This document shows, one piece after another, positions 12,202 to 23,330 of a stretch of 64,000 bases of DNA. The position numbers were made by a program, and so were the translations under genes. The notes under the pieces were generated by a model, which was not told where the DNA came from, made no database searches, and worked only from the letters and a program-made list of their open reading frames with translations. Every line of letters starts with the position of its first letter. The first letter of the stretch is position 1. Source of the DNA: Adenophora triphylla var. japonica (lineage: Eukaryota; Streptophyta; Magnoliopsida; Asterales; Campanulaceae); assembly GCA_022495995.1 (NCBI GenBank), contig JAFEMH010002434.1, positions 1 through 64,000 on the forward strand, written 5' to 3'.

Positions 12202-12624
12202 TTAGTTTCCGAAGAGATCGGGATACATTTCCCGCATTTCACTTTCGAGTTCCCATGTCGCCTCGCATTCTGAGTGGTTGCTCCATTGCACCTTCACGTA
12301 CGGGATAACTCGTCTTCGCAGATTCTGGTCCTTCCGATCCACAATCTTAATCGATTTCTCATCGTAACTCAAGTCCGTTCGAAGCCTTAGTTGTTTGTAT
12401 TCAATTACGTGACTTGAATCTGCCATATACTTTCTTAACATTGATACAAGAAATACATTGTGCACCCCAGCGAGTACAGGTGGTAAAGCTAATCGATACG
12501 CCACCTTTCCAACCTTATCCAAGATCTCAAATGGTCCTACGTACATTGGACTCAACTTTCCTTTTATACCAAATCTCATGACACCTTTGGTTGGTGAGAT
12601 CTTCAAAAATACATGATCTCCCAC
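12202..12624 (-). pseudogene. IN: Tekay integrase C-terminus with chromodomain-like segment
   Basis: 140 open codons begin with GDHVFLKISPTKGVMRFG, the SH3-like C-terminal domain of chromovirus integrases (GPFEILDKVGKVAYRLALP). They end with a segment around VKVQWSNHSECEATWELE, the divergent chromodomain that in this group targets insertion to chromatin. The upstream integrase part (12633-13480) is in another frame, so one frameshift separates them. This piece is itself intact. Confidence 0.85.
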
Positions 12625-12632
12625 TTGAAATT

Positions 12633-13480
12633 CTAAGTCGCGTCGTCGGTTGCTGCGTACGATTTCTGCCTACTTTGCACCGTTAACAACCATTTGCGAA
12701 TTTGTTGTACCTTGTCCGCGGTTACTTGAACAATTTCTGGTCCAGTTAACTTCCTTTCACCTACTTCATCCCAGCAGGTAGGTGATCTACATTTGCGTCC
12801 ATACAGTGCCTCATACGGAGCCATACCAATACTAGCGTGAAGGCTATTATTATACGCAAACTCCACTAGTGGTAGATGTTCGTCCCATGTGCCTTGCCAA
12901 TCTAACGATGTATCCCTTAGCATGTCTTCCAAAGTCTGGATTTTCCTTTCTGACTGTCCATCCGTTTACAGGTCGAAAGTTGTACTCATTGTCAACTCCG
13001 TCCCCAATGCCTGTTGCAAACTTTTCCAGACCTTCGACGTAAACCTAGCATCTCGGTCAGACACTATCGAAACTGGAATTCCATGTAGCCTTACAATTTC
13101 ATCAACATATAACTTAGCCAACTTCTCTAGCGAGTTTGTCACCTTGATCGCTAAGAAGTGAGCCAACTTGGTGTCTTTGGCAATCCAACTACCAAATCCA
13201 TTGCAATATGTTCCCATTTCCATTCTGGGATGGGTAACGACTGTAGTAGTCCCACAGGCTTCTGATGCTCACTCTTCACTTGTTGACACACCAAACATTT
13301 TGCCACGAATTCTGCCACGTCGCCTTTCATGCCGTTCCACCAAAATGATTCCTTCAGGTCTCAATACATCTTCGTACTTCCCGGATGTACGGAGAATTTC
13401 AAACAATGAGCCTCCCTTAAGATTTTCCTTTTTAGCTCATCACTACTTGGTACCCATATCCTTGACTGATACCTTAAAAA
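12633..13480 (-). pseudogene. IN: Tekay integrase zinc finger and catalytic core
   Basis: The order on the minus strand is the H2C2 region (LREAHCLKFSVHPGS, then CLVCQQVKSEHQKP), a first catalytic segment near IPEWKWEHIAMDLVVGLP, SIVSDRDARFTSKVWKSL with the second Asp, and TDGQSERKIQTLEDMLR with the Glu. At least two stops interrupt it, including a TAA just before TDGQSER (about 12973), where a CAA Gln is usual. LPLVEFAYNNSLHASIGMAP is a typical integrase signature. Non-functional. Confidence 0.85.
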
Positions 13481-14520
13481 TCCATCTTCGCCCATACGAA
13501 GGTCTTTGCCTTGTCCTTTGCCCATGAGGAAATCCCTTTCCTCATCCAATCCTTGTGCTTCTTTAATCCTAATCAAAAGTGCAGGCTGCACGCTCAATCG
13601 CGCTAAATATCCACTAATGCGTACTTCTAAACCGGTAATTTCAATCTTGGTCCATCCTCTTACCCCCTTAGAAATCAACATTGCCAAGGTTCCATGGTAT
13701 CAGCCACCTTATTGGCCTTCCCTGGGTGATACAAAATGGTACAATCATAATCTTTAAGTAATTCTAACCATCTCCTTTGCCTCATATTAATTTCCTTTTG
13801 GGTGGAAATATACTTAAGACTCTTATGATCCATATAAATCTGACAAGTCGCTCCGTACAAGTAATGTCTCCAAATCTTTAATGCAACACCACTGCCGCTA
13901 ACCAAAATCATGAGTCGGGTAATTCTTCTCACCGTTTTTCAATTTCCTTGACGCGTAGGCTATAACCTTATCATTTTGCATCAATACGCAGCCTAATCCT
14001 TTAAGCGAAGTATCACTATAGATTACAAATCCGTCTGATCCAGATGGTAATGTAAGAACTGGTGCAGACACTAATCTTTGATTCAGTTCCTGAAAATTCT
14101 TTTCACATTCTTCTGACCAAATGAACCTTGCTCCTTTCTGTGTTAACCTAATTTCCGGTCCTGATAACTTAGAGAATCCTTTAACGAATCTCCTATAGTA
14201 ACCAGCCAATCCCAAGGCACTTCTTATTTCACTAATTGTGGTTGGTCTTTCCCAATTCACTATAGCTTCTAGTTTTGTTGGATCCACTGCAACTTCATCC
14301 TTAGATATCACACGTCCTAAGAATACCACTTTCTCTAGTCAAAATTCGCACTTCTTGAATTTAGCATACAATTGTTGTTCTTTCAGAATTTGCAGCACTA
14401 ATCTCAAGTGCTCTTCATGCTTTCCCTTGGTCTCTGTATATATCAAAACCTCCTTAATGAATACAATCACACCTTTATCCGATAGTTCTTGTAACTGTTC
14501 CTTCAGTTCTTTAAGTTAAG
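13481..14520 (-). pseudogene. RT-RNH: Tekay RT (core deleted) and RNase H
   Basis: Only the ends of RT remain. The entry motif [13 protein letters not shown] runs directly into [20 protein letters not shown]. The usual fingers and palm between them are missing, and the active-site Asp-Asp of the FIDD type reads Lys-Glu (14450-14455). Then come [16 protein letters not shown] and [13 protein letters not shown] (thumb), and RNase H with [17 protein letters not shown] and QIYMDHKSLKYI. A TGA near 14341 replaces a Trp codon. The protein cannot have polymerase activity. Confidence 0.8.
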
Positions 14521-14702
14521 TCAACGCTATTCTGACGGTGCCTTAGATATTGGTGCGGTTTCTGGTGCCAAATCTATAGAGAATTCCACTTCTCTTTCTG
14601 GCAGTATTCCAGGCAATTATTCTGGGAACACATCCTTGAAATCTATGATCACTGAAAGAGGTTCTATACGCACTTCTTTCTTATCCCTCTCACTAATATT
14701 GG
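14521..14702 (-). other. Tekay protease-RT linker
   Basis: Decayed coding sequence between protease and RT remnants on the minus strand. No separate domain is recognised. Confidence 0.5.
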
Positions 14703-15110
14703 CTAAAAACTTTCACATCCTTTTCTTAACATCATTCGGGCTTTCATCTCCGAAATAAAGTTCACTTGGGGTCTAGGATTCGATTCTTGGTCATAAAACT
14801 CTTCTCCAGATGGTAATCTGAAATACACTTCCTTCTTAAAGCCATTTTTCTTGGCATGGTAAGCAGCTAACCAATCTATCCCCAAAGATAATATCAAATT
14901 CATTCATTCCTAACTCGATAAGGTCAACCGCGAGTTCTCTTTCTCCTATTTTCAAAGGACAACACTTATATGCATATGAAATAGGAATTGACTCTCTCGT
15001 CAGAGAATCTATGACCAGAGGTAATCCTAACGCCTCAGGTTCCAAGTTCATTTTCTTTGCCTAATAAGCACTAATAATTGAATGCGTAGCACCAGAATCA
15101 AACAATGCAT
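14703..15110 (-). pseudogene. pro: Tekay aspartic protease
   Basis: The catalytic triad lies in ALFDSGATHSIIS (DSGAT at 15085-15099, minus). A stop follows a few codons later at about 15061-15063. The remainder with LVIDSLTRESIPISYAYKCC and LIELGMNEFDIIFG matches the protease C-terminal half of chromoviruses (the usual end is a D-V-I-L-G-M-D-W-L type motif). The frame breaks again near 14880, where SLGIDWLAAYHAK continues in another frame. Confidence 0.8.
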
Positions 15111-15320
15111 ACACATCACTAGAATAGAGTTGAATTGTATCTTCAACAAAATCATTTGTGGCTCTTGTGTCCTTGACAATCATGGTAACACTCGTCCACA
15201 ACCACTACCGGTTCTTTTATTATCTTTTTCTCCTTGAGCAATTTCAGCTTCCTTTGGTTCTTGGTACTTCTACTGTGAATGTCTCATCTTGTCACAATTG
15301 TAACATTTCTTTTCCTTGTA

Positions 15321-15557
15321 CTAGCATTCATCAGTCTTGTGCTTCCTCTCGCACTCTTGACATTTCCCAGTAGTTCCTCGCCCTTGGGCATCAATTTTTT
15401 TCCCATTCGCGGTTATCGAATTTCTTATTTCGGTACTTGCTTGCCGTACCTTCTTTCCACGGTTCTTATCCGTAGCTTTCCTTTTGTTATTGGTCCCATC
15501 TTGGTTCCAGCTTCCAGTGTAACCCTTGGTTCCACTTGATTCCTTGATAAGTATCAA
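15321..15557 (-). pseudogene. gag: Tekay gag C-terminal zinc knuckle fragment
   Basis: A Lys/Arg-rich stretch ends in CQECERKHKTDEC, a CCHC knuckle spaced CX2CX3HX4C, one residue shorter than the standard form. The knuckle binds genomic RNA. The capsid core that should precede it on the minus strand is absent, and AT-rich repeats occupy that place. Confidence 0.7.
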
Positions 15558-15599
15558 TAACTATAATATTTAGTTTAACTAACTCACTACATATATATA

Positions 15600-16470
15600 T
15601 ACGTAGTCGTCTTGCTAGTTAATACTTTATGGTTCCGTCTCAAAAGACTAACTTCGATTTTATATTTTCATCTCAGCAGACTGTAATTAAATTATTTATT
15701 TTTTCGTCTTAACAGACTATAATTAACTTTCTTATCTCCGTCTCAACAGACTTAGATTTTAACTTTTGAAGATTTTCCCTTTTTAAAACACTTTAATAGT
15801 TCTTCTTGTTAACCCACGAGTTATTCTTAACTCCTTGGTTTGGTTAACTAAGCTTTCTATTTTAGGCAACTTTCCTAAAATAGTAATTTCTACACTTTCT
15901 ATTTTAGGTACTTTCCTAAAATAGTAACTTTCTAAACTTTCTACTTTAGGCATTCTCCTAAAATAGTAACTTCTATACTTTCTATTTTAGGTACTTTCCT
16001 AAAATAGTAATTTCTATACTTTATATTTTATACTTTTTATTTTAGGTACTTTCCTAAAATAGGAACCTTTATTCTTTCTATTTTAGGTACTTTCCTAAAA
16101 TAGTAACTTTCTAAATTTAGTAACTCCTAAATTCAGTAACCTTCTCCCTTCGGACATTATAGTTAGGGAAAGTATAACTTCTTATAAGTTATTACTTAGC
16201 TAGTTATCTCATTGAAGTCCGTCTCAAAAGATTTTAACTTTTTCCTTTCAATCGTCGTTTTATTAGATCCTTGGTCGTTTCAATAAACCACTTATCAACT
16301 ACCGGTCGTTTCACTAGACCCAAACTTAATTACAATTGACCGTTTCAATAGGTCGTTCATCCTTTCACATTGGTCGTTTCAGCTGACCAATCATGGTTCT
16401 CACTTGGCCATTTCTATCAGCGAATTACTTTTCACACATGGTCTTTTCACTCGACCAACTTTCTCGTTCT
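15600..16470. repeat. Serial hairpin arrays in place of Tekay gag core
   Basis: Three runs of small inverted repeats are seen: GTCT-N-AGAC types (15600-15755); six units of TTTTAGG-N6-CCTAAAA at about 38-45 base spacing (15857-16104); and GGTC/GACC types (16273, 16304, 16338, 16370, 16439). In the last series the unit at 16338 has both arms swapped (GACC...GGTC) and still pairs. Part of this stretch resembles the LTR around 10590-10720. No coding function. Confidence 0.7.
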
Positions 16471-16684
16471 AGGTTAGCACACACGCTTAACACTTAAGAA
16501 CAAAATACAAACAATTCCCCAAAATAAACTCCAATATTATCATTGCATTAAACTCTTTAAATTCAACAAAATATCTGGAGTTCGTTTAGAACTAACTACT
16601 CATTTTCTCTACTCATAAATAACTCAACGTCCCACTTTTCAATCGTGAAACAACACCTTCCTAGGTCTTCCCCTAGGTCTTTCA

Positions 16685-16945
16685 CTAGGTACCTTTTGGT
16701 GTCTTTTTAGAACCTCTTGGTCTTCCTCTAGACCTTCTTACTGTCTCTAACTCTTGATCATCATCTTCAATTACAATTGGAGTAGCTTCACTACTCCCAA
16801 TCTCTTCAGCTTGTACCTCAAGTATCTCACCTTAGAAACATCATTCTTTATTACCTCGATAACTGCCTCGTCTTTTTCTATAGGTACCTTTGACTCTTCT
16901 AGGTCATATTACCAGCCAAAACTCAAAGAATATCTCCTGAACATC
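16685..16945 (-). pseudogene. gag: Tekay gag N-terminal fragment with AT-hook-like motif
   Basis: On the minus strand, downstream of the primer site, a short frame contains an acidic stretch (VIEDDDQELE) followed by a basic RRSRGRPRGSKK, an AT-hook-like RGRPRG (16712-16729). It ends in TAG at 16685-16687. One frameshift divides it near 16830. Position and composition suit the gag N-terminus; the assignment is an inference. Confidence 0.5.
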
Positions 16946-17191
16946 TCCTAGAATCAAGACAGATCATCATTAGTATATCTTCAATACATAATATTTATAT
17001 ACTTAAAGTAAATATGCTTTAATCTTCCAAAGCAACGAGTAAGTTATTCCTTTAACTTTTCCACTAGTCTACTTAACTCTATAATTGCAACTTAGAGCTA
17101 ACTTTCAACTCTGGGGTCCATTCCTCAAAAGTCAATTCTATCAACTCCCAGGTACTTAGATCTAACACTTCCCATGAGACCTAAAACCGGA

Positions 17192-17203
17192 GCTCTGATA
17201 CCA
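17192..17203 (-). promoter_or_regulatory. Tekay primer binding site (tRNA-iMet type)
   Basis: On the minus strand, two bases after the 5' LTR, the sequence is TGGTATCAGAGC. This is the standard plant retrotransposon site complementary to the 3' end of initiator methionine tRNA. Confidence 0.92.
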
Positions 17204-17205
17204 AC

Positions 17206-19844
17206 TGTAACAACCCCGAATTTCCATAATTTAAATAAATCCATAAACATGAATAATAAATATCCCAAAATGGATCCACAAAGGTAACTTAGTTCAAACC
17301 ATTACATCAGTGCGGAATATTCAAATGTAACGGCTAAGTACAACTACTAGTACTAATAAAAGTTCTGAAACTCGGAATCATTAAATAACTAATTTATTCT
17401 ACTTAAATGCTTCGCCTCTTCCTGGTGACGGTTCTCCTTCTTCTCTATTCCGATCCTGGGGGAAAAAGAAATGAAGGAATGAGCGAACAATGCCCAGTAA
17501 GTTCCGTGGTCCCTTCGGTTCAATGAAGAGACAATCGGAATGAACGGATCCAAAGAAGTATATTCAAGGATAGGCTAAAATTAAACATGTATATATATAT
17601 TGTAAGCAAGAAAAGTGTGGCAACTACATATTTAGTTATACTTTCATCACTTCCGTCAATTCCATAGGATATACCCTACATTGAGTACTCCCGACATTTT
17701 CATCACTTCCGTCAATTCCATAGGATATACCCTACATTGAGTACTCCCAATATCGATCACCTACATTGATGTCGAATTTTCCTTACACTTACTTTACATT
17801 AAGCATAGTGTAAGACTTGACTGGCATGCATCATTTCACACAAGTCATAATCCATTCACAGGTAACATGCATCATTTCATGTTATCTAATAATACTTGAC
17901 TAGCATGCATCATTTCATAAAAGTCATAATATATAGTGCATTCATAGGTACTTGAACACACATAGCAATTTTCAATACTTGAGATATTCCATGAACAAGA
18001 TCACATCATAGAATAAAGAATTTCAAATGACGATACATTTCGCAAGAGTATTTTAGAAAAGTACTATCAACCACAGATAGCATTCATGTTTTGAAAAGAC
18101 TCGATGGAGTTTCCAACGAAATTGATACACAAAGTGTTTAGGAACGTAATTCCTTACCTTAGCTTTGCTTTCCTTCCTTAAGCAACGTCTTTATGCGAAA
18201 TCTACAATCACGTAATAACATAACTTAGGCACAAGTAATCGTTTATTACTTCTTATGTACCTATACTTCCTTTCTTTAGTTAACCTATGAGTTACGCTTA
18301 GACTCACCTTAACTGGTTAACTAACTTTCTATTTTTAGGAACTTTCCTAATTTAGCAGTTTCTTAATCTTAGAAACTTTCTTCTTATAGATCTTTCCTCA
18401 AGAGGAAACTTAGGTTCATTCCTTTCAATGGAAGTCTAATTCCTTGATAGCTTCCTAATTACGGTACCTCTTCTCTTTTGGGTAACCTTCTTTATTTGGA
18501 AAGTTTCCTTCTTCGGAAGCTTTCAATTTCGAACCCTACTATTCTAGGAACCTACGTCTTTTAGTATTCTTTTTAATACTAAAGTGTTATTTTTCTTCTT
18601 TCCCTTTGATATAACTTCTTTAAAGTCTTTGGACTTCTCCTTAATTTCAAAAGGTTCCTTTAGGTTTTCTTAATTTCAATAAAGTCCTTTAACTTTTTAA
18701 AATTTACAAAGAAGTTCCTTAACTTTCAGAATTTTACAAAATAGTCCCTCAACTTTTGAATAATTACAAAACAATCCTTCAACTTTTGAAAAATTGCAAA
18801 ACAGTCCCTCAACTTTAAAATAATTTCAAAACAGTCCCTCAACTTTTAAATAATTGCAAAATAGTCCCTCAACTTTTAAATAATTGCAAAACAGTCCCTC
18901 AACTTTTAAAATTTACAGAACAGTCCCTCAGAACATTTGGACTTTTCAGTTTAGTCCCTTAGTTAACTGTTCAGTGAATAACTTAACTGGAAATCAGAAT
19001 TTAATCCATTCAGCTTTGTAAACTTGCAGTTTGGTCCCTTTTTCAGTTTGAAAACTAACTGTGTTTTTGCAAAATAGACCAAAAGTCTAACACTTAAATA
19101 GAGACACAACCCAAACACATCTAGGCCATTCGGCCGAAACCCTAGGTGGTTCAAAAACATTGTTTTTGTTCTTCTTTTTATTTTCCAAACATTAAACAAC
19201 TCATTTAATTCACATATTCTTTAATTAAACAATTCAAATCATACTAATTGTTTTAGATTTAAATCCTTTTTATTCCGAATCAAGAAAAACTAGGGTTATG
19301 ATTACCTTATTGTAATCATTCAATTCCCCATTATTCAAACCCTCAATTTATTCATTAGGCTCTAAGATTAAACCATTAAAATCTAAGAATGAACAACCTA
19401 GAATAAAATAGTTTTAGAGTTTCAAAAATTCATAACTAATTCATTTTTACTCCGAATTGAACGAAACGAAAACTAGGGTTTAGGGTATCACATTACCTTG
19501 ATTTTGGTGAAGAAATATTGGCCAAAGAAGACCAAAATCCCGGCTGTTCTCCCCTCTTTTCAGTCCAGCCGTCGCCCTCTCTCTCTCTAGGGTTTTTAGA
19601 CTTTTTTTTTCTTTGTTTAATGAAGGATTATGGAAAAATAATGAGGAGGTTTTATTATTTATAGCTAGGCTTTCACCTCCTTGGGCCCTTTATCCTCATT
19701 AGCCCACAACTTAGCCCACTTGATTAATTCATTGATTTGGTCCACCTAATTAAATCCAAGTCCAACTAAATAAGGAGTATTATTTTAATTATTTTTCTAA
19801 TTAAATAATACTAAATTTTTTTTTTAATTTTTCGGGTCTTTACA
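17206..19844 (-). repeat. Tekay 5' LTR (minus orientation)
   Basis: 2639 bases, partner of 9523-12156. The 30-base repeat block recurs at 18600-18930. A candidate promoter was not pinned down because several AT-rich TATA-like words compete. Confidence 0.92.
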
Positions 19845-19849
19845 TTCAA

Positions 19850-20161
19850 AGTCTAATAAATAATTCTCAATTTTTACTTTTCTCAGTTTCAATTTATTTT
19901 GGCCAAAGTAACACACACACACACACACATAAATGGTTTTTAATGTTTGGAAGACTCGTTTTACGAGGCATTCCGGGTGAACACTAACGTTCTTCCCGAC
20001 GTGTAACGTGACCTCCGAACCCAAATCTCTCATTTCGGGCATTTTTCAAAGTTTTGGCCCTTAAAACAAAAATGGCGTGGCGACTCCGTTTTCCGGTTTT
20101 ATTTGGTTTTCAAAGAAACGAAAAATCGAATTTTCTCCGCGAATGGACCAACATCGTTACA
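19850..20161 (+). repeat. Tat-2 5' LTR, right part
   Basis: Continues the LTR after the Tekay insertion and matches 34486-34797. It contains an (AC)n run at about 19911-19929 that is a few units shorter than in the 3' LTR (34541-34564). It ends CGTTACA, followed by one G and the primer site. Confidence 0.9.
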
Positions 20162-20162
20162 G

Positions 20163-20177
20163 TGGCGACTCTGCTGG
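20163..20177 (+). promoter_or_regulatory. Tat-2 primer binding site (tRNA-Arg type)
   Basis: TGGCGACTCTGCTGG follows the LTR after a single G. Tat/Ogre elements are known for sites of this kind complementary to tRNA-Arg. The minus-strand counterpart in Tat-4 is at 62393-62411. Confidence 0.8.
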
Positions 20178-21480
20178 AAAATAAAATAAGCTTTATCTTA
20201 AAAAAAATGATATTTGGTATATTGGTGAAAACCATTAAACTTCCCGTTATCGCCTCCTAACACGAGTCGGGGATAAATTGTGGTTTAACAATCCCACGTA
20301 CCGGTATCATTGTTTTAAAAAAAAAAAAGCTTTTGAGGGTCAAGCTTCCGTCCCGGCATTTGAAATCATTTGGGGTGTGTGTTGATTTTTCACGTTTTCG
20401 TGTTGTTTTGGCCGCCTCGGAAAAGTCAAAATTTTGACTGTCGGACCCGTTGCCTTGGATTTTGAATTATGTGTTTATGTATTTATGTGTGCATTTACTT
20501 TCAAAAAAAAAATTCAAAAAAAAAAGAATTTCAAAAAAAAAAGAATTTCAAAAAAAAAAAGAATTTCAAAAAAAAAAAAAATTTCAAAAAAAAATTATGC
20601 ATCATTCTTTTTAAGACACATGAAAAATTTCTATTTTACTCAGAAAAAGAAGATAGACTGCTTGCACACTACGCGCACGTGACCTTACACTGCACACTAC
20701 GTCCCTAACCCGGGGAAATCCCTGTCGCGGCCCGTTTGGTCTTATTACGCCTCTCGGTGCAAGCACGGGACTACCCAAACATCCCATGGAGCCTCGTGTC
20801 GACCATGCACTTGTCCGTGACACACTTTGTCCGAGACCCGGTTGGTTTTTAGTCTGGTCTGTGTCATGCCCTGTCTGTGTATAGACCTTTCCTTTCAAGC
20901 CTTAGTCGGCATACCAAGTCAATATCTTTCGGGGACCCTAATCAGTCGAAGTTCTGCCGGTTTTCCGTCACGGACTTTGACCAGATATTGACTGGCGCCT
21001 TGACTTTGACTGGCACAAATTATACACTGACTCCCAGCATGACACTGAGTCATCAAGGATTAATGATTATTCCATGCCTAATTACGGCCTAATTGACGAC
21101 AAGTCAAGATCAATTGTGGACATTTATCAGTCCAAATCATGCCGACTTTTTGTCGAGCCCTCGGACATGATCTTGACTTTGACGTCAGCTTTGTCCGTAA
21201 TTTACATCGAATGCTCGTTAAAACTCGATTACCCGTCAGACTTTTAGGATCGTTTTTCTTTCGGTCGGTGGGACCCGCTTGCCCTATAGGACCCTCGTCC
21301 GGGGCTGTCCACCCTGGGAGGTCGAAATACAGGTGGAATACGAGGGGCTTATAGACGTAGTGACGGGGCCCACTGATCCAGGATCCAGAGTAGTTTGCGA
21401 AAAAGAAGAGCAATCTTTTCCAACCGATTAGGTTAATAAAACATGTTTTAAGTAAACAAGAACAAATAACTGCATGTTGC
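20178..21480 (+). other. Tat-2 5' untranslated leader
   Basis: About 1.3 kb between primer site and gag. It contains A-rich runs with a recurring AATTTC word (20505-20595). The remainder is unique sequence with no accepted gene. Reading frames on both strands overlap here without domain support. Confidence 0.6.
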
Positions 21481-22389
21481 ATGAGCCCAAAGCCCAAACA
21501 CCTACCCTCCTTCATTCCCAAATCTCTGAACCCTCGTGCCTTTGCCCCCGCAGCTCCTCACAAAGCTTGGTTTCGGGCACCGGGTCACCGTTTGATTAGT
21601 TGGGAAGAGTCAAGCGCATCATCAGCTTCGCCGTTTGTTCCGACTCCGGGTTTCAGAATGTCTGCATCAGCCGGTAATGATATGGACAATACCGCTCCGT
21701 CCTCCAAAATCCCTCAGACAGACCAGCATTGGATCCAGTTGGTAGAACAGATGAGACTTCGACATGAGGCTCAAATTGACGACCTTCTGGAGGTTGTCGC
21801 AAGTCATGGTTTGACTATCAGTCTCAATTCCGATGGCACCTTTACCGCAAAGAAGGAAGAAGGTTCTCCTCCCATTCTTAATCACCCTGGGTATATCAAG
21901 ATGCCACCACAAGATTCCTATGTCTCCACCGCCGGACTCTGTCCGTCGACTTACAGGCAAGCTGGCCCCCAAACGGCAATTCAAAGGGCCACCATTCCAA
22001 CGGCCAGGGGACGAAACAGGTTCGACATACCGTCGGTTGTCCCCTCTCGAGTGATACCGATCCCGCAAATATCGGCATGGGTAATGAAAGTTGGGAATCG
22101 GTGGAGGAAATATGGTCGGACCATCAAAGCTCTTGAGGAACGCCGGAACAAACGGCAAGCCTGGATTGAAGAGGCCACACGCCATTTCGGGACATTAGCA
22201 ATCTCCCAACCGTGGGGCTCCCAGAAGGACAAACATGTGCCTGTTCCCCTGGCTCTTAATACCTCTCATTACCCGGCGGAGTCCAACCATTCGCTTCCCG
22301 ATGGGCCCAACAGCAGATCTCCCCGGACCAGTTCAACTCAAAGTCACTCCAGCACCGCTCAACCTGAGGTCCCAAATCCACCACCGTAG
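21481..22389 (+). CDS. gag: Tat-2 gag N-terminal region
   Basis: 302 codons from ATG at 21481. An internal ATG at 21658 (MSASAGNDMDNTAPSSK) may be the true start, because the Tat-3 gag N-terminal region also opens MADMTENSDG. A helical segment (QMRLRHEAQIDDLLEVVASHG) is followed by SDGTFTAKKEEG, matching the Tat-3 region with LIGALRHHGVQVKVKANGS. The C-terminal half is Pro/Ser-rich. The capsid core and zinc knuckle seen in Tat-4 are missing, so this is a truncated structural protein at best. Confidence 0.6.
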   Translation: MSPKPKHLPSFIPKSLNPRAFAPAAPHKAWFRAPGHRLISWEESSASSASPFVPTPGFRMSASAGNDMDNTAPSSKIPQTDQHWIQLVEQMRLRHEAQIDDLLEVVASHGLTISLNSDGTFTAKKEEGSPPILNHPGYIKMPPQDSYVSTAGLCPSTYRQAGPQTAIQRATIPTARGRNRFDIPSVVPSRVIPIPQISAWVMKVGNRWRKYGRTIKALEERRNKRQAWIEEATRHFGTLAISQPWGSQKDKHVPVPLALNTSHYPAESNHSLPDGPNSRSPRTSSTQSHSSTAQPEVPNPPP

Positions 22390-22745
22390 TAGAACACATT
22401 TGGTGGGATATCTCGTGATTGCCCCGATTGCCTTGAAAGGGACTATCAGACTGGATACACGAGGACCGTCCTCCTAAGAAGAAGAAAATTTCCTCCCCAA
22501 AGAAAATTGAAAGAGAGGTTTGAGGCCGGTGATACCGGTGTGGGTACGCTCGGGGAGCCATCTGGGGATTTGATTACTATGTACTCTACTCCGGCCGGTC
22601 TTCCCCAAAGCAAACGAGGGTAGAAAAGCCGAAAAGCCTTGCCAACGATAGAGTTGAGACATTCGGACACCGAATCTTTGTAGATCTGGGTAATTTTACT
22701 GCCAATCAGAAATCTATCCCCCCGCGGGGTCAGTCAAGATTCAGT
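22390..22745 (+). other. Tat-2 gag-protease gap
   Basis: About 350 bases of probable decayed gag or linker. Frames on both strands are short. No domain, promoter or structure is recognised. Confidence 0.4.
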
Positions 22746-23330
22746 TTGTCCAGCTCCCGAGCGCATATCGACAAAGAAAGACCAACGCCAGTTTGGCGCT
22801 CGCACTCAATCAATACGTTGACTGGGGATGGTAACCGCCACAAACGGCCTCAGTATAACCCAGGGGCTTCAGCAAAGGTTCTACCTCGCAAGAAAAAGGC
22901 ACGAAGTGACTGGCTTGATGACTCTCTGTCTCCAGACAAGGACCAAATCTATGATCCCCGCCTATATGGTAGCATGATCACCTTCTGCGACGAAGATTTG
23001 CCAAGAGATGTCTCCAAGCACAATGAAGCCTTGTACATCACTATTCGGCTCAACACCGTATCACTCCCGGGGGTATTGGTGGACAATGGATCAGCCGTTA
23101 ACGTCCTCCCCCTCAGCATGATGCGGGCCCTACGCATCAATGAAAGGCACATGATCCCATCTACAAGATCAATCAAGGCATATGATGGCACGTCTCGTCC
23201 CATCTTGGGGACGGTGGTTCTGGAACTCTGGTACGAAACCCAAATGGTGCCAGCAAAATTCCATGTAATGGACATCCCATCCGAATTCAGCTCTCTGGGC
23301 GCCCTTGGTTACACCACATGAAAGCCATAG
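22746..23330 (+). pseudogene. pro: Tat-2 aspartic protease
   Basis: The protease leader (YDPRLYGSMITFCDEDLPRD) precedes the active-site loop GVLVDNGSAVNVLPLSMM at about 23070-23120. Then come STRSIKAYDGTSRPILGT and a flap-like segment. Close to the end, one base is missing near 23297: the frame leaves EFSSL and the expected GRPWLHHMKAIAST is read one frame over. A single deletion therefore separates this frame from the next (from 23318). The protein core is intact to that point. Confidence 0.8.

Larger units (their letters stand above)
9523..19844 (-). mobile_element. Tekay-type chromovirus (Ty3/gypsy) inside Tat-2 LTR
   Basis: A complete LTR element on the minus strand: 5' LTR 17206-19844, primer site 17192-17203, internal region 12157-17205 (5049 bases), polypurine tract, 3' LTR 9523-12156. 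Long LTRs of about 2.64 kb, an integrase with a C-terminal chromodomain-like segment and a tRNA-iMet primer site fit the Tekay/Del group. The internal genes are broken: the gag core is replaced by AT-rich hairpin arrays, the RT core is deleted, and there are several stops. The LTR copies look very similar, so it is the youngest insertion of the nest. Confidence 0.9.

Noticed and set aside
21667..22561. Minus-strand frames opposite Tat-2 gag
   Set aside because: They overlap a frame with gag-like content and show no domain; the composition fits shadow reading.
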